From Byssothecium circinans (lineage: Eukaryota > Ascomycota > Dothideomycetes > Pleosporales > Massarinaceae), in contig ML976983.1 in NCBI GenBank assembly GCA_010015675.1, forward strand, positions 242,015 to 306,014: a stretch of DNA of 64,000 bases, given 5' to 3'. A program made the translations under genes and the position numbers. The notes under the pieces are model-generated. The model was given only the letters and a program-made list of their open reading frames with translations, ran no database searches and had not been told where the DNA came from. This document shows positions 11,200 to 22,488 of this stretch, piece by piece (position 1 is the first letter of the stretch; every line of letters begins with the position of its first letter).

Positions 11200-12213
11200 T
11201 CAGTCATTCATCTTCTTCCCACTATCATCCTCCGCATACAACCCCTGATCTCTCACCCAGACCGCCACTCCCTCCGTACACAACTTCTCCACAACCTCCC
11301 ACTCCCCCCTCTTCGCCGCGCTCCTCACCCTCGTACTACTCACCCCCTTCCCCTTCCTCGCTTCCTCTGCATCCTCATCTACATCCACCGCCAACTCAAT
11401 ACTCCTCCCCCACTCCCTCCTAAACCCCTCGGTCTCCAACCTCCCCTCCCTCAGCCCCTCAACATACGCCCTCTGTTCCCCCACCGTCCCAAAAGCCCGA
11501 GAACTCTCGTCCTCTACATCATACGGCCGTGCCGTAACACGCAACCCATGCCCAGCATCAAAAAACGACGCGAGCGCAGATAACGGCGGCGTGTACGAGG
11601 AGTAGTATTTCGGATTGCAGAAGCGAATCAGCGTGTCGTAGCCCACGAGATGGACATGCGACGGCTTCGCCGCATACACCGGGGGAACGGCGGAGGAGAT
11701 GGCTCGGGATTTATCCGTGTAGTAGGGTTCAGTTGTGAGGCCGATGTCTATGGAAACATCTGCCATTTCTTGCGACAGCTTTCCCCCGGCCTCTGTGTTT
11801 TGTTGCTGCGTTCTGCTTCTGCTTTGCAGTATCCGTGAGAGATCCTCGGCGAAAATCGTCATGAGCGCGATTCGCTGGACGAAACTTGCGGGACTGGGCG
11901 CTTTGTCTGCATTGCTGGTGGCGTAGAGGAGGAGTAATGTACATCCCCCATCTCTCTCCTCTGCCCCGCTCTCTCTCTTCTTTGTGAAACTCCTCAGCGC
12001 ACTCTCGGCTAACCAAGCATGCGCCCGACTCGGCGGGTTAAACGACGAGTCTAGGATGAACAGTGTCTTGACCTTATCTCTCGGACTGGGATTCACAGTG
12101 CGCACGATGCGGAACTTTGACGCCGAGGAGGTGAAGGAGTGCAGGGCTTGTTCGAGCTCGGGGAGGAGGGCGCGGAGTGAGGAGATTCGGGCGGGCGTTT
12201 CGGACGAGGACAT
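11200..12213 (-). CDS. Nicotinamide mononucleotide adenylyltransferase-like protein (Pof1-like)
   Basis: Intronless, 337 aa. A nucleotidyltransferase-fold protein. The N-terminal phosphate-binding motif reads LDSSFNPPSRAHAWL (about residue 54), corresponding to GxFNPxHxxH-type motifs with the second histidine changed. The C-terminal SSTRVRSAAKRG matches the ISSTxxR substrate/phosphate motif. A central HLVGYDTLIRFCNPKYY block resembles the GADxL region of fungal NMNAT-like proteins. These resemble yeast Pof1 more than the Nma1/Nma2 NAD synthases, so the likely reaction is NMN or related nucleotide adenylylation, unproven here. The C-terminal acidic insertion (DVDEDAEEARKGKG) is variable in the family. 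Stop lies 45 bp from the inverted repeat. Confidence 0.8.
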   Translation of the reverse strand: MSSSETPARISSLRALLPELEQALHSFTSSASKFRIVRTVNPSPRDKVKTLFILDSSFNPPSRAHAWLAESALRSFTKKRESGAEERDGGCTLLLLYATSNADKAPSPASFVQRIALMTIFAEDLSRILQSRSRTQQQNTEAGGKLSQEMADVSIDIGLTTEPYYTDKSRAISSAVPPVYAAKPSHVHLVGYDTLIRFCNPKYYSSYTPPLSALASFFDAGHGLRVTARPYDVEDESSRAFGTVGEQRAYVEGLREGRLETEGFRREWGRSIELAVDVDEDAEEARKGKGVSSTRVRSAAKRGEWEVVEKLCTEGVAVWVRDQGLYAEDDSGKKMND

Positions 12214-12711
12214 TTTCGTGGTTGGAGGTTGTGAGATAAGAGAAGAGGAGATGTGGGATGTGGTGGTGGGGCTTGGTGATGGATGGGAGAGAACCGAACC
12301 GAGTCAGGTAGAGGAGCGCTGGCTGGGTATGAGAGTCATGCATTCACTTACGCTCCTATAGCCTGGCAGTTTGACACTTTGGAGTTAACCTTCTTCTGAA
12401 ATTCAACTACCACCCATCTATTTACAAACAAATAGCCATGCAAAAAAGCCCAGCTCAAGTCCAAGGTATTCCCCTCCAAAATGCCCGCTAACACCATATG
12501 CATCCTTGAATGAATCATGCATCAAAAAAGCGACCGTCCAATCCGCCACATATCCATCCAACAAGGCATCTAATGGTAAGGTACAAAATCATGAAGAATA
12601 CTCGCTCCAACCATCTATACTGCTCATGAGCAGTTCACACCGTTAGCCACTATTCCTCGTCTTCTTTCGCCTTCCCTTTCCTATCACTTTCCCGACATCC
12701 GAGCTCCTCGA
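12214..12711. other. Intergenic 0.5 kb
   Basis: Between the 5' end of the NMNAT-like gene and the 3' end of the kelch gene. No gene or notable motif seen. Confidence 0.5.
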
Positions 12712-15700
12712 CTAATTCGTCCTCAGAGAGGCAGAACTGTCCTTGTTTCTGACCTTGACCGACTTGATTGATGGCGAGGGCGATGGTCTGGGAGAGGTGC
12801 GCGGTGTGGGGACTTTCGGTGAGCTCAATTGCTCGAACTTGCCGGCCAGGCCTTTGACGCGACCAGGCGACCCTGTACCGTTGATAGACGACCCTATAGC
12901 GTTGCTAGACGTCCCTGTGCCATTTCTAGGCGACCCACTACCCTCTGAAACGTCACTTGAGTTCTCTCGGGGTAGGGAAAGTAAGCTGCTACCATCCACA
13001 TCAGCATTCACAACGCGGAGCTTTGATCGAGGCACGGTGAACATGACCTGCACAACGCGTCGCTCAACAGCAGCCTCCACATCCCAATCCTCTTCACCGA
13101 CGGGAGTAGAAGGTCGGTCATGATGGGCAAAAGGCACACCTAGCTCTCCAGGAGCAATTGGCGTACGGGGGGTTGGTAGTTGATCGTCATCGGCGAGGTT
13201 GATGAGTAAGTTACCGCGCTCTCTCCATTCGCGACGTCGTCGTTCGTCCTCTGCGAGGGCAAGGTCCTCGGGTGTGCCCCAGTCATCACCACTATTTCGC
13301 GCCCACCTGGGATCAGCTTCTTCCTCTAGCCAGTCTTGCTTGCCTCTTCGACTCTGCCAGAAGCTTGCGTCTGAAGCAGCGCGCCGTGGAGGCGCCGAAG
13401 CTGGGAATGATCTGCGGTTGTCTGTGGTTGGCGAGACATCAGCCGAGCTTGGGTCGTCCTTGTATGACTCAAATTGCGTGGCTCCGGTGGTCAAACTCAT
13501 TGTTCGGTTGGCTAGGGTTGAAGACCTTGAGAGCGCTCTTCTCACGCTACCAAACAAGCTCTTTCTCCTTTCTCTACCAAAAGCCGCGCGTGCCAACCCC
13601 TCTGTGAGTGAGGTTGTGGCAATGACAGTCCCTGCACGACTTATTCGTCCCTCAATGTCATGGCCCGAATGGCCGTTTGAGCTATCGGAAGTTGATGCTG
13701 TTGTCGGCCTCGCTCGTTCTGGATTACCACCGAGAAGGGCCTCGCCTTCAGCTTGCAGCGCCATAAACGACGACCGGGCAGTTGCAAAAGAGTCGGCATC
13801 AGCATTTGCTGTAGTAGGCCGACCGGAACTGCGCCCACTGGCCGAAGACTTAGTGCGTGGATTAGCTGGTGCCTGCCATCCGCTACCACCTTGGTCGGAC
13901 ATTTCCGTCGTTGGGCTAGTGCTTGGAGTTTTGAACGGATTTATATACAAATCGTTGTTCCGAATAGCGCCTGAATGCCGCAACGAACTTCGCCCCAGAC
14001 TGCCATTCGCCGACCTAGATGAAAGATTCGAGGCTGTGCTTCGTTCGCTGAGGTTGGAGCCTGTACGTTCTGAGGACTTCGTCGGTGATGTTTCACCATC
14101 TATGCCGGGGCTAGATCGGCGAGGTAGATAAAGAGCGTTCGTCAGTTTGTAGTTTGACGAAGCGCGGTTTGAATCCGAAGGGCCCTCTCGGATAGGAGAT
14201 GCAGGTGCTGAGTGACAGGGACTCCTTTGATCCTCTGCCGGTCGATGATCGTCAGTGAAAGGATCTAAGACAGGTGCGTTTGCGAAGATTGAAGGTCCCT
14301 CATTTGCAAATCGCTCTGTCATTTCTTGACGACCATTCAAAGGTGATTTATCATTCTCAGTGTCTTCCTCTTCCTCGTCAAGCTCGTCGATAGGATGAAT
14401 CACTCTTCGCTCGTCATAACGGGATATTTCTTGGAGTGCTCTACCACCCAAGCTTCGTCGTAGTCCTCGAGTAGGACTTGGTACATCCACGAGCAGACCG
14501 GTCCGCTCTGCATCGCGTGGATCAGAAGGCCGCCAACCCTGGTTCCGGGATGGCGGAGTGGAGTTGGAATGCGGGTCATTCGAATGCTCATGATCGCTCA
14601 TTCCTGGCAACGCTGCTCCAAAATCGAACCGATACGCCGCCATGGAGAACTCCTGGATCTGCCTCTCTCGGATATCACGCTCACGCTTCAGCTTCCTAGT
14701 ATACCGAATGTAGAAGCCGATGAAGCCTATCAGGGCAACCAGGCCAATTCCGAGGCCAGCGCCTAAGCCCGCTTTTTGCGATGTTGTTGATAGTAGTCCG
14801 TCCTTGGGTGGAGCAGTCGAGATGGTGGGCGGAGGTGAGTAGTCAGACATCCACAAGTTGGAAGTAACGTTGAAAAAGAACGTCTGCGAGTTTTTGTTCG
14901 ACGCTCTTGGCACGCGAGAACTGGGTGTGGCAAGAGAGTATCCACCCATGACCATCATGACACCACCTGGTAACATGACTGCTCCGTGGCCATAGATGCC
15001 AGAGCCGGTAGGAAGCCCAGAGCCCGACACTTTTGGAACCTGCCACTGCCACACACCGCTACCACCATAGCCGTCACCGATGTTGAGAACAGCTAGCTGA
15101 GGTTCTGCAGGTGTGTGGATGTCGCCGATCCAGCCTCCAAAGATGATCATGCGTTGGCCATCCGGCGTCAAGACGGCACTATGCCCTGAGCGTGGCTCTA
15201 CCGATGTGATTTCCGGTCGAATAGCGAGATCCTTGCGCGAAATATCTGGCTGTGCGACTGGGACAAATGTCCACCCTTGTTGGGGAAGCGAAAAGAGTGC
15301 GACCTGGGAGGTGTTGATGAAGGCAGCGCTGGTATGGCCTCCAATGAGAACAAAGTTCTGTTGCTGGATCTGGGTTCCATCGCTTCGGTTGGAGACAGTT
15401 GATATCAAGCCCGTCAAGGAAAAGCCAGCCTCAGGGATGGGAGGCCCTCGACTTGATGATACTCCGAGCTGATAGTTGATGGCGTCGGAACTACCCTGAG
15501 ATGACTCCAAGGTCACCATGAAGTTGGAGTAGCTGGCAGCGGACTGCCAACCAGAACTGTTGGCGTTGGGAAATGGACACATGCCGCCAAAGAAGTATGC
15601 ATCGGTGCTGATCGCATCGCTTTGCACAGTGTCGGAGAATGCGACGCCAGCACTGAGGTATTTTGGGCCCATGTCGGCGACGCGCTTGCCATCTTGAGCG

Positions 15701-16113
15701 AATGTGCTTTCCTGTTGTCTCCAGCTACCATTCCCACTTTTGTCTACGACGTCAGGTGTGAAGTTCCATATGTGTCCTCCGCTGGCACCTTGCGAGCAGT
15801 CTCCCGTGTATACGGTGATGTTCCCTCGGTCGTTGATGATGGCGTCGAGAGGACGGGGTTGCTTCGAATCGAGAAAGGGCAGAGTGGGGTAGAGGTTTGT
15901 ATAGGGAAGTCGAGAGGCGGAGACTTTGTGGGAAACATCGATGGATCCGAGTTCGAATTGCGAAGAGTCGGCGGACGGCTGGAAGACGTAGACACGGGAG
16001 CCGTTGCGAAGGAGTCGGGTTGGATTGTAGGGCATCTGGGCTGCGGCGCCTGCGGTGAGGATGGAGATCCATAACTGTAGAAACGCTACAGCGGGCATGT
16101 TGTATCGTCCCAT
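12712..16113 (-). CDS. Kelch-repeat single-pass membrane protein
   Basis: Intronless, 1133 aa from the ATG at 16113 (upstream in-frame triplets are not ATG). Residues 1-25 form a signal peptide (LQLWISILTAGAAAQ). The ectodomain to about residue 430 is a galactose oxidase/kelch-like β-propeller with blades marked by YFFGGM, FVLIGGHTS, RMIIFGGWIG and VMVMGGYSL, and several N-x-S/T sites. A glycine-rich transmembrane segment (about 453-471, GLGIGLVALIGFIGFYIRY) is followed by the basic stop-transfer KLKRERDIRERQ. The cytoplasmic tail of ~650 aa is Ser/Pro/Asp-rich and disordered, ending with many SP sites. Architecture suggests a cell-surface sensor or wall-associated anchor; ligand unknown. Confidence 0.85.
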   Translation of the reverse strand: MGRYNMPAVAFLQLWISILTAGAAAQMPYNPTRLLRNGSRVYVFQPSADSSQFELGSIDVSHKVSASRLPYTNLYPTLPFLDSKQPRPLDAIINDRGNITVYTGDCSQGASGGHIWNFTPDVVDKSGNGSWRQQESTFAQDGKRVADMGPKYLSAGVAFSDTVQSDAISTDAYFFGGMCPFPNANSSGWQSAASYSNFMVTLESSQGSSDAINYQLGVSSSRGPPIPEAGFSLTGLISTVSNRSDGTQIQQQNFVLIGGHTSAAFINTSQVALFSLPQQGWTFVPVAQPDISRKDLAIRPEITSVEPRSGHSAVLTPDGQRMIIFGGWIGDIHTPAEPQLAVLNIGDGYGGSGVWQWQVPKVSGSGLPTGSGIYGHGAVMLPGGVMMVMGGYSLATPSSRVPRASNKNSQTFFFNVTSNLWMSDYSPPPTISTAPPKDGLLSTTSQKAGLGAGLGIGLVALIGFIGFYIRYTRKLKRERDIRERQIQEFSMAAYRFDFGAALPGMSDHEHSNDPHSNSTPPSRNQGWRPSDPRDAERTGLLVDVPSPTRGLRRSLGGRALQEISRYDERRVIHPIDELDEEEEDTENDKSPLNGRQEMTERFANEGPSIFANAPVLDPFTDDHRPAEDQRSPCHSAPASPIREGPSDSNRASSNYKLTNALYLPRRSSPGIDGETSPTKSSERTGSNLSERSTASNLSSRSANGSLGRSSLRHSGAIRNNDLYINPFKTPSTSPTTEMSDQGGSGWQAPANPRTKSSASGRSSGRPTTANADADSFATARSSFMALQAEGEALLGGNPERARPTTASTSDSSNGHSGHDIEGRISRAGTVIATTSLTEGLARAAFGRERRKSLFGSVRRALSRSSTLANRTMSLTTGATQFESYKDDPSSADVSPTTDNRRSFPASAPPRRAASDASFWQSRRGKQDWLEEEADPRWARNSGDDWGTPEDLALAEDERRRREWRERGNLLINLADDDQLPTPRTPIAPGELGVPFAHHDRPSTPVGEEDWDVEAAVERRVVQVMFTVPRSKLRVVNADVDGSSLLSLPRENSSDVSEGSGSPRNGTGTSSNAIGSSINGTGSPGRVKGLAGKFEQLSSPKVPTPRTSPRPSPSPSIKSVKVRNKDSSASLRTN

Positions 16114-16806
16114 GTTGGAGATGGATCGAGTGTGCAGCAAGGACCTCTAGCCCGAAATCTTCAAAGCCCTCTCCATTGAACGAGCACACTGTGAGGGTTG
16201 CAGGGCAGCGTAGCACAAGACGGCAAAGAAGCCTGAGTACTCGAAAGAGGTCTGAAGAGGTGGTGTTGAGGGGCACGTCCGCAGATCTGCACTCAACAGT
16301 TCATGCGAGGAGGCGGGTCAGCCGTCATCGGACGGGTCTGTAAACAGCTCCAGCCCCCGATCGCCCAGCCCGATGCCTTCAAAGCCAGGAAATAGAAGCA
16401 AAGAGGCCAATCACTGTTCGGTGGTGCGCCGGGGAATTGTGCTGGAATGGGTGGGCGCAGCGCCTATCCGGAGATGGCTGGGGCACATGCCAGACAACAA
16501 ACAAACCGTCCCTATAGCAACCGCCATATGTTGTTGTGTCAGCCGTATCCCAGCCATCTTTACTTGCGCAACGGGCTCTAGACATGGCGCAAGTATTCCA
16601 GGCTCGTTGCAAAGCTTTACCGATGGCTTTCACATGATGGTTCATGAGATTAAATCGGGTGGGAAAGAAGGTGGTTGGCGTGTTACCCCGGCACGCCAGC
16701 CCCACTACCGGGGAATCCGACCCTGAAAAGCTGGGGACTCCATCTTCAAACGATAGTCCACGTCTGAGCAGGCAAATGTGCATTGATTTCTATTCATTGC
16801 TCTCAT
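16114..16806. other. Intergenic 0.7 kb
   Basis: 5' flank of the kelch gene and 3' flank of the dehydrogenase gene. Open frames at 16373-16783 on both strands overlap each other and resemble no family; nothing else seen. Confidence 0.5.
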
Positions 16807-17763
16807 CTAGAAGCTGAATCTCATCCCGCCGTTGGCGCAGATGACACTACCCGTCGTCCACCCCGCTTCTGGCAGACAAAGCATCCCAACAACACCACCC
16901 ACCTCGTCACCGTACGCGGGCCGTCCCCCTGCATCTACAAACTGTTCATAGTGTTCGTCTGGGTCAATGCCCTTGCGAGGCGCCGCCAGTGGTGTGTTCT
17001 GGATGTACGGTTTGTTCTGGACCACGAAAGCGTCATCGGTGTTGATGTACATGTCGGTCAAGACAGGCCCCGGATTGATCGCGTTGACAGTTGCACGTTC
17101 GGCGAGCTCGCGGGACCACGTTCGCGTCATGGCCTCTAGAGCTGCCTTCGTGCCGCCGTAGATGGACTGTGACTTGTATCCGAGCGAGGACGAGACGGAA
17201 GAGAGGTTGACGATGCGGCCAGAGCGATCGTGGGGTAGGTAAGGAAGGGCTGCTTTGATGAGCAGGAGCGGCCCTCGTACGTTGATGTTGTACTGCCGTG
17301 CGAAGTCTTCCACGTCTACATTTTCAATCAGGTTGTTGCCCGCCACGCCCGCGTTGTTTATGATGATATCGAGCTGGAACTTCCCAGTCTTTGGGTGGGT
17401 GAAGTGGTTCTTCGTGACCTCCACTATGTGTGCCGGCCCGTTCTCAGAGCCCATGCTGGCCTGTACGATGACAGTTTGCACGCCATAGGCGGACTGTAGC
17501 TCGGCGGCGAGTTCTTCGGTGACTTTCGTAGAGGAATCACTGGTGTAGTTTAGAAGCAGGTTTGCGCCTTTGCTCGCGAGGTTCCGAGCGATTGCAGCGC
17601 CGATGCCTGTTCTTCTTAGCATTGTTGGAGTTGTGGCGTTGTCAAGGCTGTCATTACCTCTTGAAGCTCCTGTCACGATGGCTACTCGTCCCTGGAGTGG
17701 TCGACCCTGAGAGCCAACGCCCAGGTTCGTCGAGTTTGTCCGCGTGTGCTCTGGTCGCGACAT
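16807..17763 (-). CDS. Short-chain dehydrogenase/reductase
   Basis: NAD(P)-dependent oxidoreductase of the classical SDR family. Exons 17763-17658 and 17606-16807 give 301 aa. The 51-bp intron 17607-17657 (GTAATG…AACAG) interrupts the cofactor loop; unspliced it stays in frame and would insert 17 residues between TGASR and GIGAAIA. After splicing the glycine motif is TGASRGIGAAIA. Other landmarks: NNAG at about residue 123, catalytic Ser in LSSVSSSLGY, and YGGTKAAL with Tyr-x3-Lys. The C-terminus has the family's PGPVLTDMY and INPG blocks. Resembles 3-oxoacyl-ACP reductase/gluconate dehydrogenase-like SDRs; substrate unknown. Divergent from the methionine synthase gene. Confidence 0.92.
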   Translation of the reverse strand: MSRPEHTRTNSTNLGVGSQGRPLQGRVAIVTGASRGNDSLDNATTPTMLRRTGIGAAIARNLASKGANLLLNYTSDSSTKVTEELAAELQSAYGVQTVIVQASMGSENGPAHIVEVTKNHFTHPKTGKFQLDIIINNAGVAGNNLIENVDVEDFARQYNINVRGPLLLIKAALPYLPHDRSGRIVNLSSVSSSLGYKSQSIYGGTKAALEAMTRTWSRELAERATVNAINPGPVLTDMYINTDDAFVVQNKPYIQNTPLAAPRKGIDPDEHYEQFVDAGGRPAYGDEVGGVVGMLCLPEAGWTTGSVICANGGMRFSF

Positions 17764-18568
17764 GTTGCTTATCTGTTTGGGGAGTAGAAAATAGGGTGAA
17801 GAGGACGAGGCATGGCGGGGTCGATTTTAAGTGGGATGAAGGGAGCTCCGTCACTCGTCACTGAGCTGTTCGGGCCAAGTTAGGCCGTGGAAAATTCCGC
17901 CCATCAAGTTTAGAAGAAGATGTGGACGGGCACATGATGAACTACACAAGGATGCGGAGCCTTGAGTCTTGAGATTAGCTACCGTGTTCGCGATCCGTTA
18001 TCCATGCTGGTGAGGCTGAAGCAGATGTCGATCGCTTAGTCATGGGGGGAACCAGCGACCTACTTATCTCAAGCGGGTGAAACAGTTGTTGGTATGAAGG
18101 TTCAGGGCTTCGAGGGATCTGTCGATGAAAGTGTGCGTGGGCTGTCCGAAGGAGTTTCATAAAACACCGACCGTTTCCATGCTAAAAGACCGACATGATC
18201 CCACCTGAGGTGTACACAGTACGTAGCAGAAACCAAGTCCCCGCGTAACCCTCCGAAGTCGGCGGTGGATTCTGGCTTGAGGCTTGGAGGTGGAGGACTG
18301 GAATTTATCACTCAGTTGAATTAACGAAATCATGTCTCCGGACACGCACAGCCATTAACTTGTGACAGACTTGAAGACCTGCTCGTTCGCACATCAATAT
18401 GAAGCCTGACGCGAGACACGAGGCACAGCAGTCCAAACGACAGGTTCCAAGGCGGTGAGTTCTCTGGCCAATCAGCAGCCGGGCCACTACCCCGCGTGCA
18501 TAGGCCAACAAAAGATTCGAGGGCTCGAGCACACCACCGCCGGACAATAATAAGAGAGCCGTCCCATC
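17764..18568. promoter_or_regulatory. Divergent intergenic region, SDR gene / methionine synthase
   Basis: About 0.8 kb shared upstream region of the two divergent genes. No clear TATA. No CACGTG (Cbf1-type) element was noticed. Regulatory assignment rests on position only. Confidence 0.4.
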
Positions 18569-18684
18569 ACTTCTCTCCTCCATCCTCTCCTCTCCTCTCC
18601 TCCTCACCCGCTCCCCATCGCACCTCTTCTTTCTTCTCTTCTCTTAGATACCCACCCCAGTTTCCTTCTCTCACATACCCCACC
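18569..18684 (+). promoter_or_regulatory. CT-rich leader of methionine synthase
   Basis: A ~80-bp pyrimidine run (CTCTCCTC-type) ends ~35 bp before the ATG. Such tracts are typical of core promoters of highly expressed filamentous-fungal genes, with transcription starting just downstream. A TTCTCTTAG within it could also be a leader-intron acceptor. Confidence 0.6.
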
Positions 18685-21082
18685 ATGGTGCAATCATCCG
18701 TGCTCGGTTTCCCCCGCATGGGTGCAAATCGTGAGCTGAAGAAGGCCAACGAGGCGTACTGGGCAGACAAACTCTCCCGTGACGACCTGCTCAAGGAGGC
18801 CAAGCGGCTGCGTCTCGAGCACTGGAAGATCCAGAAGGACGCCGGCGTCGATGTCATCCCCAGCAACGACTTTGCCTTCTACGACCACCTCCTCGACCAC
18901 ATCCAGCTGTTCAACGTAAGACGACCACCCAATTGCATGAAAAACAGAATCTGACTGTCTAGGCTGTCCCCGAGCGCTACTCCAAGCATGGCCTCAACAC
19001 GCTCGACGAGTACTTCGCAATGGGCCGTGGCCACCAGAAGGACGGCGTCGATGTTCCCAGCTTGGTAAGTTGTGCGAGACGGTGCATTAGCGAATGCCGC
19101 TGACGCGCATCCAGGAAATGGTCAAGTGGTTCGACTCCAACTACCACTACGTGAAGCCCACCTTCCAGAATGGCCAGACCTTCAAGCTCGCCGCCAAACC
19201 CAAGCCCGTCGTCGAATTCACCGAGGCCAAGGACGCCGGCATCACCACCCGCCCCGTCCTCGTCGGTCCCGTTTCCTTCCTGGCTCTCGGCAAGGCCGAC
19301 CGTGACCAGTCCGTCGACCCTATTTCGCTCCTTGACAAGCTCCTTCCGGTATACGTCGAGTTGCTTGAGAAGCTCAAGGCTGCCGGTGCCGAGACCGTGC
19401 AGATCGACGAGCCCGTCCTCGTCTATGACCTTCCTCAGAAGGTCAAGGATGCTTTCAAGCCCGCCTACGAGAAGCTTGTCGGCGCCAACCTACCCAAGCT
19501 TGTCCTCGCTACTTACTTTGGTGATGTTGTTCACAACTTCGATGTCTTCCCCGCTATCAAGAACGTCCATGGCATCCACGTTGACCTTGTGAGGAACCCT
19601 GAGCAGCTCGATGCTGTCATTGGCCAGCTCGGCCCCAACCAGGTTCTCTCTGCCGGTGTTGTCGACGGACGTAACATCTGGAAGACCAACTTCAAGCGCG
19701 CCATTGAGACTGTCGAGACCGCCATCCAGAAGCTCGGCAAGGACCGTGTCATTGTCGCCACCTCTAGCTCCCTTCTCCACACGCCCCACTCTCTGGACAG
19801 TGAGAAGAAGCTCCCTGAGGAAGTCAAGGACTGGTTCTCTTTCGCTGTCCAGAAGACTGCTGAGGTCGTCGTCATTGCCAAGGCCGTCACTGATGGTCCT
19901 GCTGCTGTCCGCGAAGCCCTCGAGGCCAACGCCAAGTCGCAGCAGGCACGTGCTTCATCCGCGCGAACCAACAACAAGGCTGTCCAGGACCGCCAGTCTA
20001 AGGTCACTCCCGAGATGCACGAGCGCAAGTCTGCCTTCCCCGAGCGTTATGCTCAGCAGAAGAAGCACCTTAACTTGCCTCTGTTCCCTACCACCACCAT
20101 CGGCTCTTTCCCTCAGACCAAGGAGATCCGTATCCAGCGTAACAAGTATACCAAGGGCGAGATCACCGCTGAGGAGTACGAGAAGTTCATCGAGAAGGAG
20201 ATTGACGAGACCATCAAGATCCAGGATGAGCTTGACCTCGATGTCTATGTCCACGGCGAGCCCGAGCGTAACGACATGGTGCAATACTTCGGTGAGAGGC
20301 TGGATGGTTACGTCTTCACCACCAACGGCTGGGTTCAGTCTTACGGATCCCGGTGTGTACGTCCCCCGATTGTTGTCGGTGACATCTCTCGCCCTGCCCC
20401 GATGTCTGTCAAGGAGTCCAAGTACGCCGCTTCCGTTTCCAAGAAGCCCATGAAGGGCATGCTTACTGGTCCCATCACCTGCCTGCGATGGTCCTTCCCG
20501 CGTGACGACGTTCATCAGTCGGTCCAGGCTCAGCAGCTTGCCCTCGCTCTCCGCGACGAGGTCCTTGATCTTGAGGCTGGCGGCATCTTTGTCATCCAGG
20601 TCGATGAGCCTGCACTTCGTGAGGGACTTCCTCTCCGCAAGGGCACTGAGCGCGAGAAGTACCTTAAGTGGGCTGTCGAGTCCTTCAAGCTTGCCTGCGC
20701 CGGTGTCCAGGACTCTACCCAGGTCCACTCCCACTTCTGCTACTCTGAGTTCCAGGACTTCTTCCACGCCATCGCTGCTCTTGATGCCGACGTTCTCTCC
20801 ATTGAGAACAGCAAGAGCGATGCGAAGCTTCTTCAGGTCTTCGAGGACAAGGCTTATCCCCGCCACATCGGTCCCGGTGTCTACGACATCCACTCGCCGC
20901 GTGTCCCCTCCGAGCAGGAGATCAAGGACCGCATCGCCGAGATGCTGGTGTACCTCAAGCCCGAGCAGCTGTGGGTCAACCCCGACTGCGGTCTCAAGAC
21001 ACGCCAGTGGAAGGAGACTAAGGCCGCGCTTGTCAACCTTGTCAACGCCGCCAAATTCTACCGTCAGAAGTACGCTTCGTAA
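18685..21082 (+). CDS. MET6: 5-methyltetrahydropteroyltriglutamate-homocysteine methyltransferase (cobalamin-independent methionine synthase)
   Basis: Three exons: 18685-18915, 18963-19064, 19115-21082; 766 aa, the normal length for MetE/Met6. Introns of 47 and 50 bp are GTAAG…AG and in phase 0. The start VQSSVLGFPRMGANRELKKA is the diagnostic N-terminal barrel. The C-terminal catalytic barrel has LFPTTTIGSFPQT, QVDEPALREGLPL, and the zinc-site segments VHSHFCYSEF and VNPDCGLKTR, whose His and Cys residues bind the catalytic zinc that activates homocysteine. Cytosolic last step of methionine synthesis. Codon choice is strongly biased to C-ending codons with GGT and GCT, as in highly expressed genes. 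A long antisense open frame over exon 3 is a by-product of that bias. Confidence 0.98.
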
Positions 21083-21796
21083 GAAGCTCGCCAACTATTT
21101 TCCTTCGGCAACCCCGCCACTGCTTTTCATCAAAGCAGTGGCTTAGCAGCATATCAACAGCTGCAATGTAATGTGTGTAATGTGCTATGATACCATTGAA
21201 AAGTTCAACCTGCATTTATTGGTCATTTGGGCGGTTTCGGGAGGGGCCAGGGGGTTCATGAGCGATCTCAACATCGGCGTTCATATCAGTCGACGGGCAT
21301 GAGCGACGTCTTTGTGATTTTTTAATCTCTGGCGGTGTATTAGCGATATCATCATGGAGAGTTTGGTCACTTGGGTCACGGCGTCTAAAATGGGAAACTT
21401 CAGAGTCGGACGGGAAACTTCAACATCAGTGCATGCATCTTAGAGCAAGATCTCCGCGCGGATTGGTTGAGGTACGTGCATGCTCTGACCTGCAGCTGCG
21501 TAAAAACACTGGCTAGGTCGCGTCTCTGGGACGCTTTAGTAGGAAATGAAGTTCAACATCTTCGCAATTCGCGTGCCCCGTTTGTTTTTCTTGTGATTGA
21601 CCAGTTTGAAAGGTGCTGTCGTCCACATGTTTGAAAGATAGTCATGTGTAATACGGTCCCATCTCATCTCATCTAATCAGAGAGTGTTAGCTTCTTGGAC
21701 AGTACAGTATGATCAATTTCTTCACATGCGCCAAGCTCTGCCTTGTACCATCTATCCAACGCAAAGCAAGCCCTGGACCTAGGGTGAATTGAATGA

Positions 21797-21822
21797 ATGG
21801 ATGGATGGATGGATGGATGGAT
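21797..21822. repeat. (ATGG)n microsatellite
   Basis: At least six tandem ATGG units; a CCAA run follows 17 bp later. Confidence 0.9.
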
Positions 21823-22458
21823 GAAAGGATGAGTAAAGCCAACCAACCAACCAACCATGCCCTTCAATTTAACACAAGTTAAACAAGTGGACTGACTAGA
21901 CCTTACCTCGAGAGCAAAAGCTAACCAACCTATGGTACATACCCACGGTACTACGCCACGGCATACAAATCATCACGTCCGGGAGGGAGTAAGTGGCACT
22001 TATCTTATTCTTTTTTGCTTTTTGTTTGCCTCGCTAGCTTGCTGGGCCTAGGTATATACCTACAGACGAAACATATATACACACATGCAATGTGCTTGGA
22101 GCTATATCTAGTACCATCTGTCTCCTATCCGTCTATTATCTATGTTATATGTATGTATTTTATATTTATGCTTACCTATCTCAGTCCAGACTAGCGTTCA
22201 GGTGTATAGGGATGGAAACGAAAAGATGCTGATTTTTCCTTGAGCCCCGCTCGCTGAAGGCAAGGTTTGTCGTTTTGTCGTTTGTCGTTTGTTGGTTCTT
22301 GCATAGGTCTTGATTAGGTCTTGTCTTAACTTGTCAGGCGGGGTCATGGAAGGTTTCCGGGGCCTTTGGGCTGGGGCTCGGGCTTCGATATTTTTGCGTT
22401 CAAGGTTAGGTTTGGTTTGGTTTGACTTGTCAAGGTGTAGGGCTAGTGCTTTTTTTTA

Positions 22459-22488
22459 CGTATGTATATGTATGTATGTATGTATGTA
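22459..22488. repeat. (TATG)n microsatellite
   Basis: Tandem TATG with one ATATG interruption. Confidence 0.9.

Noticed and set aside
19955..21094. Antisense 379-aa open frame over methionine synthase
   Set aside because: It arises from the strong codon bias of the MET6 gene on the other strand and resembles no protein family.
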